The translations under genes and the position numbers were made by a program. The notes under the pieces are model-generated. The model made no database searches, was not told the DNA's origin, and worked only from the letters and a program-made list of their open reading frames with translations. This document shows positions 1 to 8,317 of a stretch of 64,000 nucleotides of DNA, piece by piece; within the stretch, counting starts at the first letter, position 1; every line of letters begins with the position of its first letter. The DNA comes from Streptomyces sp. NBC_01288 (GTDB lineage: Bacteria > Actinomycetota > Actinomycetes > Streptomycetales > Streptomycetaceae), in contig NZ_CP108427.1 in the NCBI RefSeq assembly GCF_035982055.1, positions 1,860,001-1,924,000 on the forward strand. The letters run 5' to 3'.

Positions 1-1
1 T

Positions 2-220
2 GCCACCTTCGACGACGTGGTCAAACTGACCTACTTCGTCACGGACATGGCCCACATGCCGGCCATCCGCACGGCCCGCGCGGCACACATACCCGACGAC
101 CGGCTGCCTGCCGCCTCGGCCGTCCAGGTCGCCGCGCTGGTGCGACCGGAGTTCCTGTTGGAGATCGAGGCGTTCGCGGTGATCGCCGAACAAGGCGAAC
201 AAGCCGAGCAGGCCGAGTAG
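2..220 (+). CDS. RidA/YjgF-family protein, 3' end only
   Basis: The reading frame is open from the left window edge to the TAG at 218-220, so the true start lies outside. The visible 72 residues include V-K-L-T-Y-F-V-T-D and a tail with P-A-A-S-A-V-Q-V-A-A-L and P-E-F-L-L-E-I-E-A, the C-terminal pattern of Rid proteins, trimeric enzymes that hydrolyse reactive enamine/imine intermediates. The last residues form a short E-Q-A-E-Q-A-E repeat that is outside the conserved fold. The active-site arginine of RidA would be in the usual C-terminal region, but I cannot place it securely. A member of the broader Rid family with another role is possible. Confidence 0.8.
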   Translation, partial: ATFDDVVKLTYFVTDMAHMPAIRTARAAHIPDDRLPAASAVQVAALVRPEFLLEIEAFAVIAEQGEQAEQAE

Positions 221-282
221 TTCGGAGGCAGGCGCGGCTAATTCGGAGGCGGGCGCGGTCGCCACCTCCCTAGGGTGCCGCC

Positions 283-816
283 ATGGACGACGCCGAGCCC
301 CTCCGCATCCGCCCCATGACCCTCGCCGACTGCGACCGTGTCTCCGAGATCCGCGTCCTGGGCTGGCAGTTCGCGTACCGGGGCCTCATGCCGCAGCCAT
401 TCCTCGACACCCTCAGCGCGAAGGCCGACGCCGAACGCCGCCGGGCCCGCTTCGAGCAAGGGGACGGCAGCGTGCTGAACCTGGTCGCGACCCGGGGTGC
501 CGAACTCGTCGGCTGGGCAGCGATCGGACCGTACCGCGACGGTGAACTCCGCACCGGAGAGGCGGAGTTGTACGCGATCTATCTCGACCCCCGGTACGTG
601 GGCATCGGCGCCGGCCGGGCCCTCGTGCAGGAGTCCCTACGGCAGTGCGCGGACCGCGGTCACCACCGCGTCTACCTCTGGGTCGTCCGAGGCAACGCCC
701 GCGCCCGCCGCTTCTACGAGCGCGCGGGCTTCCGGGCGGACGGCACGGAGGAGCCGTACGAGGTGGAAGGGGTCGCGGTGCCCGAGCTGCGGTACGTCAA
801 GGAACTGAGGGGCTGA
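283..816 (+). CDS. GNAT-family N-acetyltransferase
   Basis: A 177-residue protein with the whole GNAT fold: an N-terminal I-R-P-M-T-L-A-D-C-D strand-helix, the acetyl-CoA loop Y-V-G-I-G-A-G-R-A-L near residues 106-115, and a C-terminal V-R-G-N-A-R-A-R-R-F-Y-E-R-A-G-F motif typical of the family. Such enzymes move an acetyl group from acetyl-CoA to an amine of a small molecule or protein N-terminus; the substrate cannot be read here. Start is the ATG at 283; no strong ribosome binding site is visible. It stands alone between the RidA end and a convergent HEAT-repeat gene, separated from the latter by 21 bp. Confidence 0.9.
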   Translation: MDDAEPLRIRPMTLADCDRVSEIRVLGWQFAYRGLMPQPFLDTLSAKADAERRRARFEQGDGSVLNLVATRGAELVGWAAIGPYRDGELRTGEAELYAIYLDPRYVGIGAGRALVQESLRQCADRGHHRVYLWVVRGNARARRFYERAGFRADGTEEPYEVEGVAVPELRYVKELRG

Positions 817-837
817 GCGCCGCACCGGGCCGACAAC

Positions 838-1413
838 TCACCGCTGCCGCGGAATCCGCCCCAGCGCGTGCACCGCCGCCTCCGCCAGTGCCGGGTGGGC
901 GAGCGCGTCGTTCAGTACCGGTCTGGCGCGCGGGTCGGCCAGTGCGCCGAGGCCCTCCACGCAGGCCAGCGCCACGCGGCGGTACGGGTCGTGGGGGCGC
1001 AGGCGGCGCTGGAGGGTGGTGATGAGCGCGGGGACGGACTCGGGGGCGTGGAGGTCGGCCAGGAGGCGGACGGGGTGCAGGGCGTAGGCGACGCGGAGTT
1101 CGTTGGTGGCGAGGGCGGCGGCCGCGCGGGCGGTGCGGGGGTCGTCGAGGCGGGCCAGGGCGTACGCGGCGGAGGCGCAGCGCTGCGGGTCACGGTGGTT
1201 GAGGAGGAGGACGAGAGACTCGAAGGCACGTCGGTCGCCGGCGAGGCCCAGGCGGAACGCGGCCAACTCCCTTGCCCACAGCGGATGGCCGGGGGCGGTG
1301 AGGACCTCCGCCAGTTCGTCGAGGTCGCCGGTCGCCACGAGTCGCTCGTACGGCACCGCTCCTCCCGACTCCTGCCGTAAGCGCTCCGTGAGTGATCGCA
1401 ACTCTTCGTCCAT
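838..1413 (-). CDS. HEAT-repeat protein
   Basis: 191 residues made of helical repeats. Repeats of the type P-L-W-A-R-E-L-A-A-F-R-L-G, D-P-Q-R-C-A-S-A-A-Y-A-L-A-R-L-D-D-P, H-A-P-E-S-V-P-A-L-I and P-Y-R-R-V-A-L-A-C-V-E-G-L-G-A-L-A-D-P can be aligned, each with the HEAT pattern of aspartate-proline turn and alternating helices. It has no catalytic motif, signal peptide or membrane segment, so a scaffold or binding role is likely. Close Streptomyces homologues are, from memory, sometimes mislabelled adenylosuccinate lyase; nothing in this sequence supports that name. Start is ATG at 1413, divergent from the EMC block. Confidence 0.8.
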   Translation of the reverse strand: MDEELRSLTERLRQESGGAVPYERLVATGDLDELAEVLTAPGHPLWARELAAFRLGLAGDRRAFESLVLLLNHRDPQRCASAAYALARLDDPRTARAAAALATNELRVAYALHPVRLLADLHAPESVPALITTLQRRLRPHDPYRRVALACVEGLGALADPRARPVLNDALAHPALAEAAVHALGRIPRQR

Positions 1414-1753
1414 GAAACCGAGCCTATGGGTGTCACAGGAAGCCCGGGACCTACATCACAAACTCGGGGGCTGGCGCGCTCGTTACTCACCGGTTAAGCT
1501 CAGGTGAGCGAGTTACCCACTCGCGTATCTCCTTACGGCGGCCTGGTGACGCAGCCGCCGTGAGTGCAGTCGGTTCGGTGCCTCGTGTACCGCGGTACGA
1601 CCAGGCCTGGGACAGGGCCGGTCGGAACTCCCTCTTCTCGCCGGGCGTGTGCGCTCGTTGCCCGGTATCACCCGCACTCCTTCTCGCACTCCGTGCGCCC
1701 CTCGGCGTACGGAGTGCGCTCCCAGTCGTCACCCTCATTCCAGGAGTCCCACG
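1414..1753. promoter_or_regulatory. Divergent intergenic region with palindrome and hairpin
   Basis: This 340-bp gap separates the HEAT-repeat gene from the hydroxyacyl-CoA dehydrogenase gene. It holds a perfect 12-bp palindrome GTACCGCGGTAC at 1587-1598 and a 9-bp stem (GCACTCCGT at 1686-1694 with ACGGAGTGC at 1709-1717), the latter in the presumed leader of the dehydrogenase gene about 40 bp before its start. The ribosome binding site AGGAG lies at 1742-1746. The palindrome is a plausible TetR-type operator, but there is no direct evidence. No riboswitch that I recognise and no credible small gene. Confidence 0.4.
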
Positions 1754-3559
1754 ATGGCAGCTCCCCTGTCCGACGCTCCCCTGTCCCCGTTCAAGACCAT
1801 TGCCGTCGTCGGTCTCGGCACGATGGGCACCGGTATCACCGAGGTCCTCGCCCGGGCCGGCCGCGAGGTCGTCGGCATCGACGTCAGCGAGGCCGCGACC
1901 GCGCACGCCGTCGCCGCCCTGGAGACCGCGACCGCCCACGCCGTGCGACGCGGCCGGCTGACCGAGCAGGAGCGCACCGACGCCCTGGCCCGCGTCCGCA
2001 CCTCCACCGACCTGAGCGCCGCGGCCGACGCCGACCTGGTGATCGAGGTGGCCCCGGAGTCGTACGAGATCAAGCACCAGATCTTCCGCGAGCTGGACGG
2101 GGTCGTGCGCCCCGACACCATCCTCGCGACCGGCACGAACGCCCTCTCCGTGACCCGGCTGGCGGCCGACTCGGCACGCCCCGAGCGGGTGTTGGGGCTG
2201 CACTTCTTCAACCCGGCGCCCGCGATGAAGCTGGTCGAGGTCGTCTCCTCGGTGCTGACCGCGCCCGCCGCCGTCGCCGCCGTCACCGAGCTGGCCATCG
2301 AGCTGGGCAAGGAACCCGTCGCGGTCGGCGACCGGCCCGGGTTCGTCGCGGACGGCCTGCTGTTCGGCTACCTCAACCAGGCGGCCGCGATGTACGAGGC
2401 GAAGTACGCCTCCCGCGAGGACATCGACGCCGCGATGCGGCTCGGCTGCGGGCTGCCCATGGGCCCGCTCGCGCTCCTCGACCTCATCGGCATCGACACC
2501 GCGCGCACGGTCCTGGAGGCCATGTACGCCGAGTCCCACGACCGCCTGCACGCCCCCGCGCCGATCCTGAAACAACTCAGCGAGGCGGGCCTGACCGGCC
2601 GTAAGACGGGTCGCGGCTTCTACTCCTACGAGACTCCCGGCAGCGCGACCCTCGTGCGGGACGCGCTGACCCCGGTCGAGGGCGCGCGGCTCACCCCCGG
2701 CCGCACCGTGCGCTCCGTCGGTGTCGCCGGTTCCGGGACCATGGCGTCCGGTATCGCCGAGGTCTTCGCCAAGGCCGGGTACGAGGTCGTGCTCGCCGCG
2801 CGCAGCGAGGAGAAGGCGCAGGTCGCCAAGTCCCGTATCGGCAAGTCGCTTTCGCGCTCCGTCGACAAGGGCCGGATGACCGCCGAGGCCGCCGCGCAGA
2901 CCCTGGAGCGGATCACTCCGGCGGGCTCCTACGACTCCTTCGCCGACGTCGATCTGGCCGTCGAGGCGGTCGCCGAGGACCTGGAGATCAAGCAGCAGCT
3001 GTTCGCGACGCTGGACAAGGTCTGCAAGCCGGGCGCGGTCCTGGCCACCACGACCTCGTCGCTCCCGGTCGTCGCGTGCGCCCGCGCCACCTCGCGCCCG
3101 CAGGACGTGATCGGCATGCACTTCTTCAACCCCGCACCGGCCATGAAGCTGGTCGAGGTCGTCCGTACGGTGCTGACGGATGCCGACGTCCAATCAACAG
3201 TTCACGAGGTGTGCGTCAAGATCAAGAAGCATGCCGTCGACTGTGGTGACCGGGCCGGATTCATCGTCAACGCACTGCTTTTCCCGTACCTCAACAACGC
3301 GATCAAGATGGTGCAGGAGCACTACGCGTCGCTTGACGACATCGACGCCGCGATGAAGCTGGGCGGCGGCTACCCGATGGGCCCCTTCGAGCTGTTGGAC
3401 GTCGTCGGACTGGACGTCTCCTTGGCGATCGAGAAGGTCCTGCACCGCGAGTTCCGCGACCCGGGCCTCGCTCCGGCACCGCTCCTGGAGCACCTGGTGG
3501 CCGCGGGCTGCCTCGGCCGCAAGACGGGCCGCGGCTTCCGCGAATATGCCCGCCGCTGA
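1754..3559 (+). CDS. Two-module 3-hydroxyacyl-CoA dehydrogenase
   Basis: 601 residues containing two complete copies of the 3-hydroxyacyl-CoA dehydrogenase unit. Each has a Rossmann NAD loop (V-G-L-G-T-M-G-T-G-I in the first, V-A-G-S-G-T-M-A-S-G-I in the second), the catalytic H-F-F-N-P-A-P-A-M-K-L-V-E-V signature, and a C-terminal D-R-P/A-G-F...G-P dimerisation half. Single-module relatives are about 280 residues, so this is a tandem fusion. It likely interconverts acetoacetyl-CoA and 3-hydroxybutyryl-CoA, feeding crotonyl-CoA to the ccr pathway downstream. I chose ATG 1754 because AGGAG lies 8 bp upstream; longer in-frame extensions look like leader sequence. The 3' end is 136 bp before the TetR start. 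Confidence 0.92.
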   Translation: MAAPLSDAPLSPFKTIAVVGLGTMGTGITEVLARAGREVVGIDVSEAATAHAVAALETATAHAVRRGRLTEQERTDALARVRTSTDLSAAADADLVIEVAPESYEIKHQIFRELDGVVRPDTILATGTNALSVTRLAADSARPERVLGLHFFNPAPAMKLVEVVSSVLTAPAAVAAVTELAIELGKEPVAVGDRPGFVADGLLFGYLNQAAAMYEAKYASREDIDAAMRLGCGLPMGPLALLDLIGIDTARTVLEAMYAESHDRLHAPAPILKQLSEAGLTGRKTGRGFYSYETPGSATLVRDALTPVEGARLTPGRTVRSVGVAGSGTMASGIAEVFAKAGYEVVLAARSEEKAQVAKSRIGKSLSRSVDKGRMTAEAAAQTLERITPAGSYDSFADVDLAVEAVAEDLEIKQQLFATLDKVCKPGAVLATTTSSLPVVACARATSRPQDVIGMHFFNPAPAMKLVEVVRTVLTDADVQSTVHEVCVKIKKHAVDCGDRAGFIVNALLFPYLNNAIKMVQEHYASLDDIDAAMKLGGGYPMGPFELLDVVGLDVSLAIEKVLHREFRDPGLAPAPLLEHLVAAGCLGRKTGRGFREYARR

Positions 3560-3657
3560 GCGTCCGGAGGACCGGTTCGACGTCGACGGCGACTGGGGCG
3601 GGCTGCTCGATCCCACCGGAGAACCCCTGCCCACAGCGGGCGGGGGAAACCCCGGAC

Positions 3658-3689
3658 GTGCGCGCCAAGCTGCGCACATGCAGTACGTT
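3658..3689 (+). promoter_or_regulatory. Promoter and dyad of the TetR gene
   Basis: An inverted repeat GTGCGC (3658-3663) / GCGCAC (3672-3677) is followed by a -10-like TACGTT at 3684-3689. Transcription from this box would begin at about 3696, which is the ATG chosen for the TetR gene, so the message would be leaderless. The same TACGTT hexamer serves as the proposed -10 of ccr. The -35 region is poor, which fits a regulated or weak promoter. The dyad may be a self-operator of the TetR protein. Inference from position only. Confidence 0.4.
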
Positions 3690-3695
3690 CGGGTC

Positions 3696-4505
3696 ATGCC
3701 CCAGCCCGCCAAGCCCTCCCGTACACCTGCCACGCCCGACGCACCGGAGAGTGCCGCGGGCAGTCGTGCCGCCGCCCAGCGCCTCAAGATGCGGCGCGAG
3801 TTGGCGGCGGCCGCGATGGAGCTGTTCGCGACCAAGGGGTACGAGGCGACCACCGTCGACGAGATCGCGGCCGCGGCCGGGGTCGCGCGCCGGACGTTCT
3901 TCCGCCACTTCCGTTCCAAGGAAGAGGCGATCTTCCCGGATCACGACGACACGTTGATCCGGGCCGAGGCGGTACTCAATGCCGCCCCCGCGCACGAGCA
4001 CCCGCTCGACACGGTGTGCCGGGGCATCAAGGAAGTCATGCGCATGTACGCGGCCCAGCCGGAGATCTCGGTCGCCCGCTACAAGCTGACGCGCGAGGTG
4101 CCCACCCTGCGCGAGGCCGAGATCGCGTCGGTGGCCCGCTACGAGCGGCTGTTCACGCGCTATCTTCTGGGCCACTTCGACGAGCACGCGCACGACGACG
4201 ACGCCAACGACGACCCGCTGCTCGCCGAGGTCGCCGCCTCGGCCGTGGTCACCGCCCACAACCACGTGCTGCGGCGCTGGCTGCGGGCCGGCGGCCAGGG
4301 CGACGTCGAGGCGCAGCTCGACCACGCCTTCGGGATCGTACGGAAGACGTTCGGCAGCGGCATCGGCGCCGGCCGCACCACGACCCCCAAGCCGGCCACG
4401 GCGATGGTGCACCAGCAGGGCGAGGTCCTGGTGACCGTCGCCCGCACCGACGCCCCGCTGGACGAGGTCATGCGGACCATCGAAGAGGCACTGAGAGACC
4501 GCTGA
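3696..4505 (+). CDS. TetR-family regulator of the EMC genes (predicted)
   Basis: 269 residues from ATG 3696; an ATG at 3678 and a longer overlap with the upstream gene are alternatives. The N-terminal HTH is classic TetR: A-A-M-E-L-F-A-T-K-G-Y-E-A-T-T-V-D-E-I-A-A-A-A-G followed by R-R-T-F-F-R-H-F-R-S-K-E-E at about residues 40-75. The C-terminal ligand domain is all-helical, with an acidic insert H-D-D-D-A-N-D-D in its middle. It sits between the hydroxyacyl-CoA dehydrogenase and ccr, and the ccr promoter contains a dyad, so it probably controls these genes in response to an acyl-CoA or related metabolite. That target and ligand are inference. Confidence 0.88.
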   Translation: MPQPAKPSRTPATPDAPESAAGSRAAAQRLKMRRELAAAAMELFATKGYEATTVDEIAAAAGVARRTFFRHFRSKEEAIFPDHDDTLIRAEAVLNAAPAHEHPLDTVCRGIKEVMRMYAAQPEISVARYKLTREVPTLREAEIASVARYERLFTRYLLGHFDEHAHDDDANDDPLLAEVAASAVVTAHNHVLRRWLRAGGQGDVEAQLDHAFGIVRKTFGSGIGAGRTTTPKPATAMVHQQGEVLVTVARTDAPLDEVMRTIEEALRDR

Positions 4506-4526
4506 CCTCCCCACCCCTCCGTGATG

Positions 4527-4553
4527 ACGGCCACCCCACGGGGTGGCCGTTTT
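4527..4553 (+). terminator. Rho-independent terminator after the TetR gene
   Basis: A 10-bp perfect stem ACGGCCACCC (4527-4536) / GGGTGGCCGT (4541-4550) with a four-base loop is followed by TTTT at 4550-4553. It begins 22 bp after the TetR stop codon and separates that transcript from ccr. Confidence 0.85.
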
Positions 4554-4661
4554 GGCATGCCAGAGCCCCTTTTCACGCACCTTTCAGGCCTCGTTCGATC
4601 GATCATCGCTCATTTGTTACGTAAAGATTTCACCTGAGAGCGATTCATGGCACTCGGTGCC

Positions 4662-4690
4662 TTGCGGGGTGACACGCAGTGTCATACGTT
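4662..4690 (+). promoter_or_regulatory. ccr promoter with an operator in its spacer
   Basis: A -35-like TTGCGG (4662-4667) and a -10-like TACGTT (4685-4690) are separated by 17 bp. Fifteen of those 17 bp are a perfect dyad, TGACAC-GCA-GTGTCA (4670-4684). A repressor bound there would block polymerase directly. The adjacent TetR gene is the obvious candidate. Transcription would start near 4697, leaving a leader of about 227 nt before the GTG at 4924; the leader shows no credible ORF or cobalamin riboswitch. The rest of the 4506-4923 gap contains only the upstream terminator and the ribosome binding site GGAGG at 4912-4916. Confidence 0.55.
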
Positions 4691-4923
4691 GAAGAGGTCC
4701 GGGCGGCCGGCGTACAGAGACCTCTCGTACGTCGGCTGTCCCCGCAACCCACCACTGGGCTGCGCGCCCGGACGCCTGCGTCACAGGCAACCTCCGCGCC
4801 ACAAAGCGCTGCCGAAGCACCACCCCGCCGAACCGACGGCACCTCAGCACCCACCCTCAGCAGCAGCACCGACGTAACCATCGGCGCCCCTCCCTCAGGG
4901 CGCACTTCGCCGGAGGCAACACC

Positions 4924-6267
4924 GTGACCGTCAAGGACATCCTCGAAGCGATCCAGTCGCCGGACTCGACTCCGGCCGATTTCGCCGCCCTGCCGCTCCC
5001 CGAGTCGTACCGCGCGATCACCGTGCACAAGGACGAGACGGACATGTTCGCGGGTCTCACCACCCGCGACAAGGACCCCCGCAAGTCGATCCACCTGGAC
5101 GACGTCCCGGTGCCCGAACTCGGCCCGGGCGAGGCCCTGGTGGCCGTGATGGCCTCCTCGGTCAACTACAACTCCGTGTGGACGTCGATCTTCGAGCCGA
5201 TGGCGACCTTCGGCTTCCTGGAGCGCTACGGCAAGCTCAGCGAGCTCACCAAGCGGCACGACCTGCCGTACCACATCATCGGCTCCGACCTCGCGGGCGT
5301 CGTCCTGCGCACCGGCCCCGGCGTGAACGCCTGGAAGCCCGGTGACGAGGTCGTCGCGCACTGCCTGAGCGTGGAGCTGGAGTCGAGCGACGGGCACAAC
5401 GACACGATGCTCGACCCCGAGCAGCGGATCTGGGGCTTCGAGACCAACTTCGGCGGGCTCGCCGAGATCGCGCTCGTCAAGTCCAACCAACTGATGCCCA
5501 AGCCGGGGCACTTGTCGTGGGAGGAGGCCGCCGCCCCGGGCCTGGTGAACTCCACCGCCTACCGGCAGCTGGTCTCCCGCAACGGCGCCGGCATGAAGCA
5601 GGGCGACAACGTCCTCATCTGGGGCGCGAGCGGCGGACTCGGCTCGTACGCCACGCAGTTCGCGCTCGCGGGCGGCGCCAACCCCATCTGCGTCGTCTCC
5701 TCGCCGCAGAAGGCGGACATCTGCCGCGCGATGGGAGCCGAGGCGATCATCGACCGCACCGCCGAGGACTACAAGTTCTGGGCCGACGAGCACAACCAGG
5801 ACCCGCGCGAGTGGAAGCGCTTCGGCAAGCGGATCCGTGAACTCACCGGCGGCGAGGACGTGGACATCGTCTTCGAGCACCCGGGCCGCGAGACCTTCGG
5901 CGCAAGCGTTTACGTCACCCGCAAGGGCGGCACGATCGTCACGTGCGCGTCGACCTCCGGGTTCAACCACGAGTACGACAACCGCTACCTGTGGATGTCC
6001 CTGAAGAAGATCGTGGGCTCGCACTTCGCCAACTACCGCGAGGCGTGGGAGGCCAACCGGCTGGTCGCGAAGGGCAAGATCCACCCGACGCTCTCCCGCG
6101 TGTACTCCCTGGAGGAGACCGGTCAGGCCGCCTACGACGTCCACCGCAACCTCCACCAGGGCAAGGTCGGCGTCCTGTGCCTCGCCCCCGAGGAGGGCCT
6201 CGGTGTGCGCGACGAGGAGAAGCGCGCCCAGCACATCGACGCCATCAACCGCTTCCGGAACATCTGA
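4924..6267 (+). CDS. ccr: Crotonyl-CoA carboxylase/reductase
   Basis: 447 residues, the normal length of Ccr. It catalyses the NADPH-dependent reductive carboxylation of crotonyl-CoA to (2S)-ethylmalonyl-CoA, the entry step of the EMC pathway and a source of ethylmalonyl extender units. The medium-chain dehydrogenase fold is clear: an N-terminal GroES-like domain (G-S-D-L-A-G-V-V), nucleotide loop W-G-A-S-G-G-L-G-S-Y at about residues 233-242, and a substrate region V-N-Y-N-S-V-W. N81, F172, E173 and H367 fall where I recall the CO2-binding residues of the Kitasatospora setae enzyme (N81, F170, E171, H365). GTG 4924 is preceded by GGAGG. meaA follows after 10 bp. Confidence 0.97.
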   Translation: MTVKDILEAIQSPDSTPADFAALPLPESYRAITVHKDETDMFAGLTTRDKDPRKSIHLDDVPVPELGPGEALVAVMASSVNYNSVWTSIFEPMATFGFLERYGKLSELTKRHDLPYHIIGSDLAGVVLRTGPGVNAWKPGDEVVAHCLSVELESSDGHNDTMLDPEQRIWGFETNFGGLAEIALVKSNQLMPKPGHLSWEEAAAPGLVNSTAYRQLVSRNGAGMKQGDNVLIWGASGGLGSYATQFALAGGANPICVVSSPQKADICRAMGAEAIIDRTAEDYKFWADEHNQDPREWKRFGKRIRELTGGEDVDIVFEHPGRETFGASVYVTRKGGTIVTCASTSGFNHEYDNRYLWMSLKKIVGSHFANYREAWEANRLVAKGKIHPTLSRVYSLEETGQAAYDVHRNLHQGKVGVLCLAPEEGLGVRDEEKRAQHIDAINRFRNI

Positions 6268-6277
6268 GGTCACGTAG

Positions 6278-8317
6278 ATGACTGAGCGTCAGAAAGACCG
6301 GCCGTGGCTCATGCGCACGTATGCCGGTCACTCCACGGCAGAAGCGTCCAACGAGCTGTACCGGCGCAACCTCGCCAAGGGCCAGACCGGTCTGTCGGTC
6401 GCGTTCGACCTGCCGACGCAGACCGGCTACGACTCCGACCACATCCTCGCCCGCGGCGAGGTCGGCCGGGTCGGCGTGCCGATCGCGCACCTCGGGGACA
6501 TGCGCCGGCTGTTCCAGGACATCCCCCTGGACCAGATGAACACCTCGATGACGATCAACGCCACCGCCATGTGGATGCTGGCGCTCTATCAGGTCGTCGC
6601 GGAGGAGCAGGGCGTCGACATCACCCTGCTCCAGGGGACGACCCAGAACGACATCGTCAAGGAGTACCTGTCGCGGGGCACGCACGTGTTCCCGCCGGTG
6701 CCCTCGCTCCGGCTGACGACCGACATGATCTGCTACACGGTCAACCACATCCCCAAGTGGAACCCGATCAACATCTGCAGCTACCACCTCCAGGAGGCCG
6801 GGGCCACCCCGGTCCAGGAGATCGCGTACGCCATGTCCACCGCGATCGCCGTCCTGGACGCGGTGTTCGCGTCCGGCCAGATCCCCGAGGACCGCAGGGG
6901 CGATGTCGTCGCCCGCATCTCCTTCTTCGTGAACGCGGGTGTCCGCTTCATCGAGGAGATGTGCAAGATGCGCGCCTTCGGCCGCATCTGGGACGAGGTC
7001 ACCCGCGAGCGCTACGGCATCGAGAACCCGAAGCAGCGCCGCTTCCGCTACGGCGTCCAGGTCAACTCCCTGGGCCTGACGGAGGCGCAGCCGGAGAACA
7101 ACGTCCAGCGGATCGTGCTGGAGATGCTGGCCGTGACGCTGTCGAAGGACGCACGCGCGCGCGCCGTGCAACTCCCGGCGTGGAACGAGGCGTTGGGGCT
7201 GCCCCGGCCCTGGGACCAGCAGTGGTCGCTGCGCATGCAACAGGTGCTGGCCTACGAGAGCGACCTGCTGGAGTACGCGGACATCTTCGACGGCTCGCAC
7301 GTCATCGAGGCGAAGGTGGCCTCCCTGGTCGAGGAGTCCCTCGCCGAGATGGACCGGATCGAGGAGATGGGCGGCGCGATGGCCGCCGTCGAGTCCGGCT
7401 ACCTGAAGTCGCAGCTCGTCTCCTCGCACGCCGAGCGCCGGGCCCGTATCGAGTCCGGTCAGGAGAAGATCGTCGGCGTCAACATCTTCAACACGACCGA
7501 GCCCAATCCGCTCACCGCGGACCTCGACACGGCGATCCAGACGGTCGACCCGGCCGTCGAGGCCCGGGTCATCGAGTCGTTGCGGCACTGGCGGGACACG
7601 CGCTACCAGCCGCCGTTCAACCACCCGCGCCCGTGCAAGGCGCTGGAGCGGCTGAAGGAGGCCGCCAAGGGCACCGGCAACCTCATGGAGGCCACCCTGG
7701 AGTGCGCCCGCGCCGGTGTCACGACCGGCGAGTGGGCCGGGGCCCTGCGCGAGGTGTTCGGCGAGTTCCGGGCGCCCACGGGCGTCTCGTCGGCGCCGGT
7801 CGCGGTGCCCGCCGAGGAGGGCTCGGCGATGGCCGAGGTCCGCCGCAAGGTGGATGTGACGGCCCGCGAGATGGGTGCCGGGAAGCTGCGCTTCCTGGTC
7901 GGCAAGCCGGGCCTGGACGGGCACTCCAACGGCGCCGAGCAGATCGCCGTACGCGCGCGTGACGCCGGCTTCGAGGTGGTCTACCAGGGCATCCGACTCA
8001 CCCCCGAGCAGATCGTGGACGCGGCCCTCGCCGAGGACGTGCACGCGGTCGGCCTGTCCATCCTGTCCGGCTCGCACGCCCAGTTGGTGCCGGACGTGCT
8101 GGACCGGCTGCGCGAGGCCGGCGCGGCCGACATCCCGGTGATCGCGGGCGGGATCATCCCGAACGCCGACGCCGAGCTGCTCAGGGCCGCGGGAGTGGCC
8201 GCGGTCTTCACCCCGAAGGACTTCGACATCACGGGAATCATCGGCCGTATCGTCGACGAGATCCGGAAAGCGAACAAGCTCGACCCCCTGCTCGACCCCT
8301 TGGAGGTCCCCGCATGA
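6278..8317 (+). CDS. meaA: Ethylmalonyl-CoA mutase (MeaA type)
   Basis: 679 residues with both mutase parts on one chain: an N-terminal TIM-barrel acyl-CoA domain (S-V-A-F-D-L-P-T-Q-T-G-Y-D-S-D-H near residue 40; the N-I-F-N-T-T-E region near 405) and a C-terminal cobalamin domain with D547-x-H549-x-x-G552, where H549 would be the lower cobalt ligand, followed by L-S-I-L-S-G-S-H. Known role of the family: adenosylcobalamin-dependent rearrangement of (2R)-ethylmalonyl-CoA to (2S)-methylsuccinyl-CoA. Position directly after ccr and before the lyase, hydratase and acyl-CoA dehydrogenase argues for this substrate rather than methylmalonyl-CoA. The stop overlaps the next start by 4 bp (ATGA), so translation is coupled. 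Confidence 0.95.
   Translation: MTERQKDRPWLMRTYAGHSTAEASNELYRRNLAKGQTGLSVAFDLPTQTGYDSDHILARGEVGRVGVPIAHLGDMRRLFQDIPLDQMNTSMTINATAMWMLALYQVVAEEQGVDITLLQGTTQNDIVKEYLSRGTHVFPPVPSLRLTTDMICYTVNHIPKWNPINICSYHLQEAGATPVQEIAYAMSTAIAVLDAVFASGQIPEDRRGDVVARISFFVNAGVRFIEEMCKMRAFGRIWDEVTRERYGIENPKQRRFRYGVQVNSLGLTEAQPENNVQRIVLEMLAVTLSKDARARAVQLPAWNEALGLPRPWDQQWSLRMQQVLAYESDLLEYADIFDGSHVIEAKVASLVEESLAEMDRIEEMGGAMAAVESGYLKSQLVSSHAERRARIESGQEKIVGVNIFNTTEPNPLTADLDTAIQTVDPAVEARVIESLRHWRDTRYQPPFNHPRPCKALERLKEAAKGTGNLMEATLECARAGVTTGEWAGALREVFGEFRAPTGVSSAPVAVPAEEGSAMAEVRRKVDVTAREMGAGKLRFLVGKPGLDGHSNGAEQIAVRARDAGFEVVYQGIRLTPEQIVDAALAEDVHAVGLSILSGSHAQLVPDVLDRLREAGAADIPVIAGGIIPNADAELLRAAGVAAVFTPKDFDITGIIGRIVDEIRKANKLDPLLDPLEVPA

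Noticed and set aside
4506..4923. Cobalamin riboswitch upstream of ccr-meaA
   Set aside because: The leader is long enough, but I find no B12-box or the expected helices; only a terminator, a promoter dyad and a ribosome binding site.
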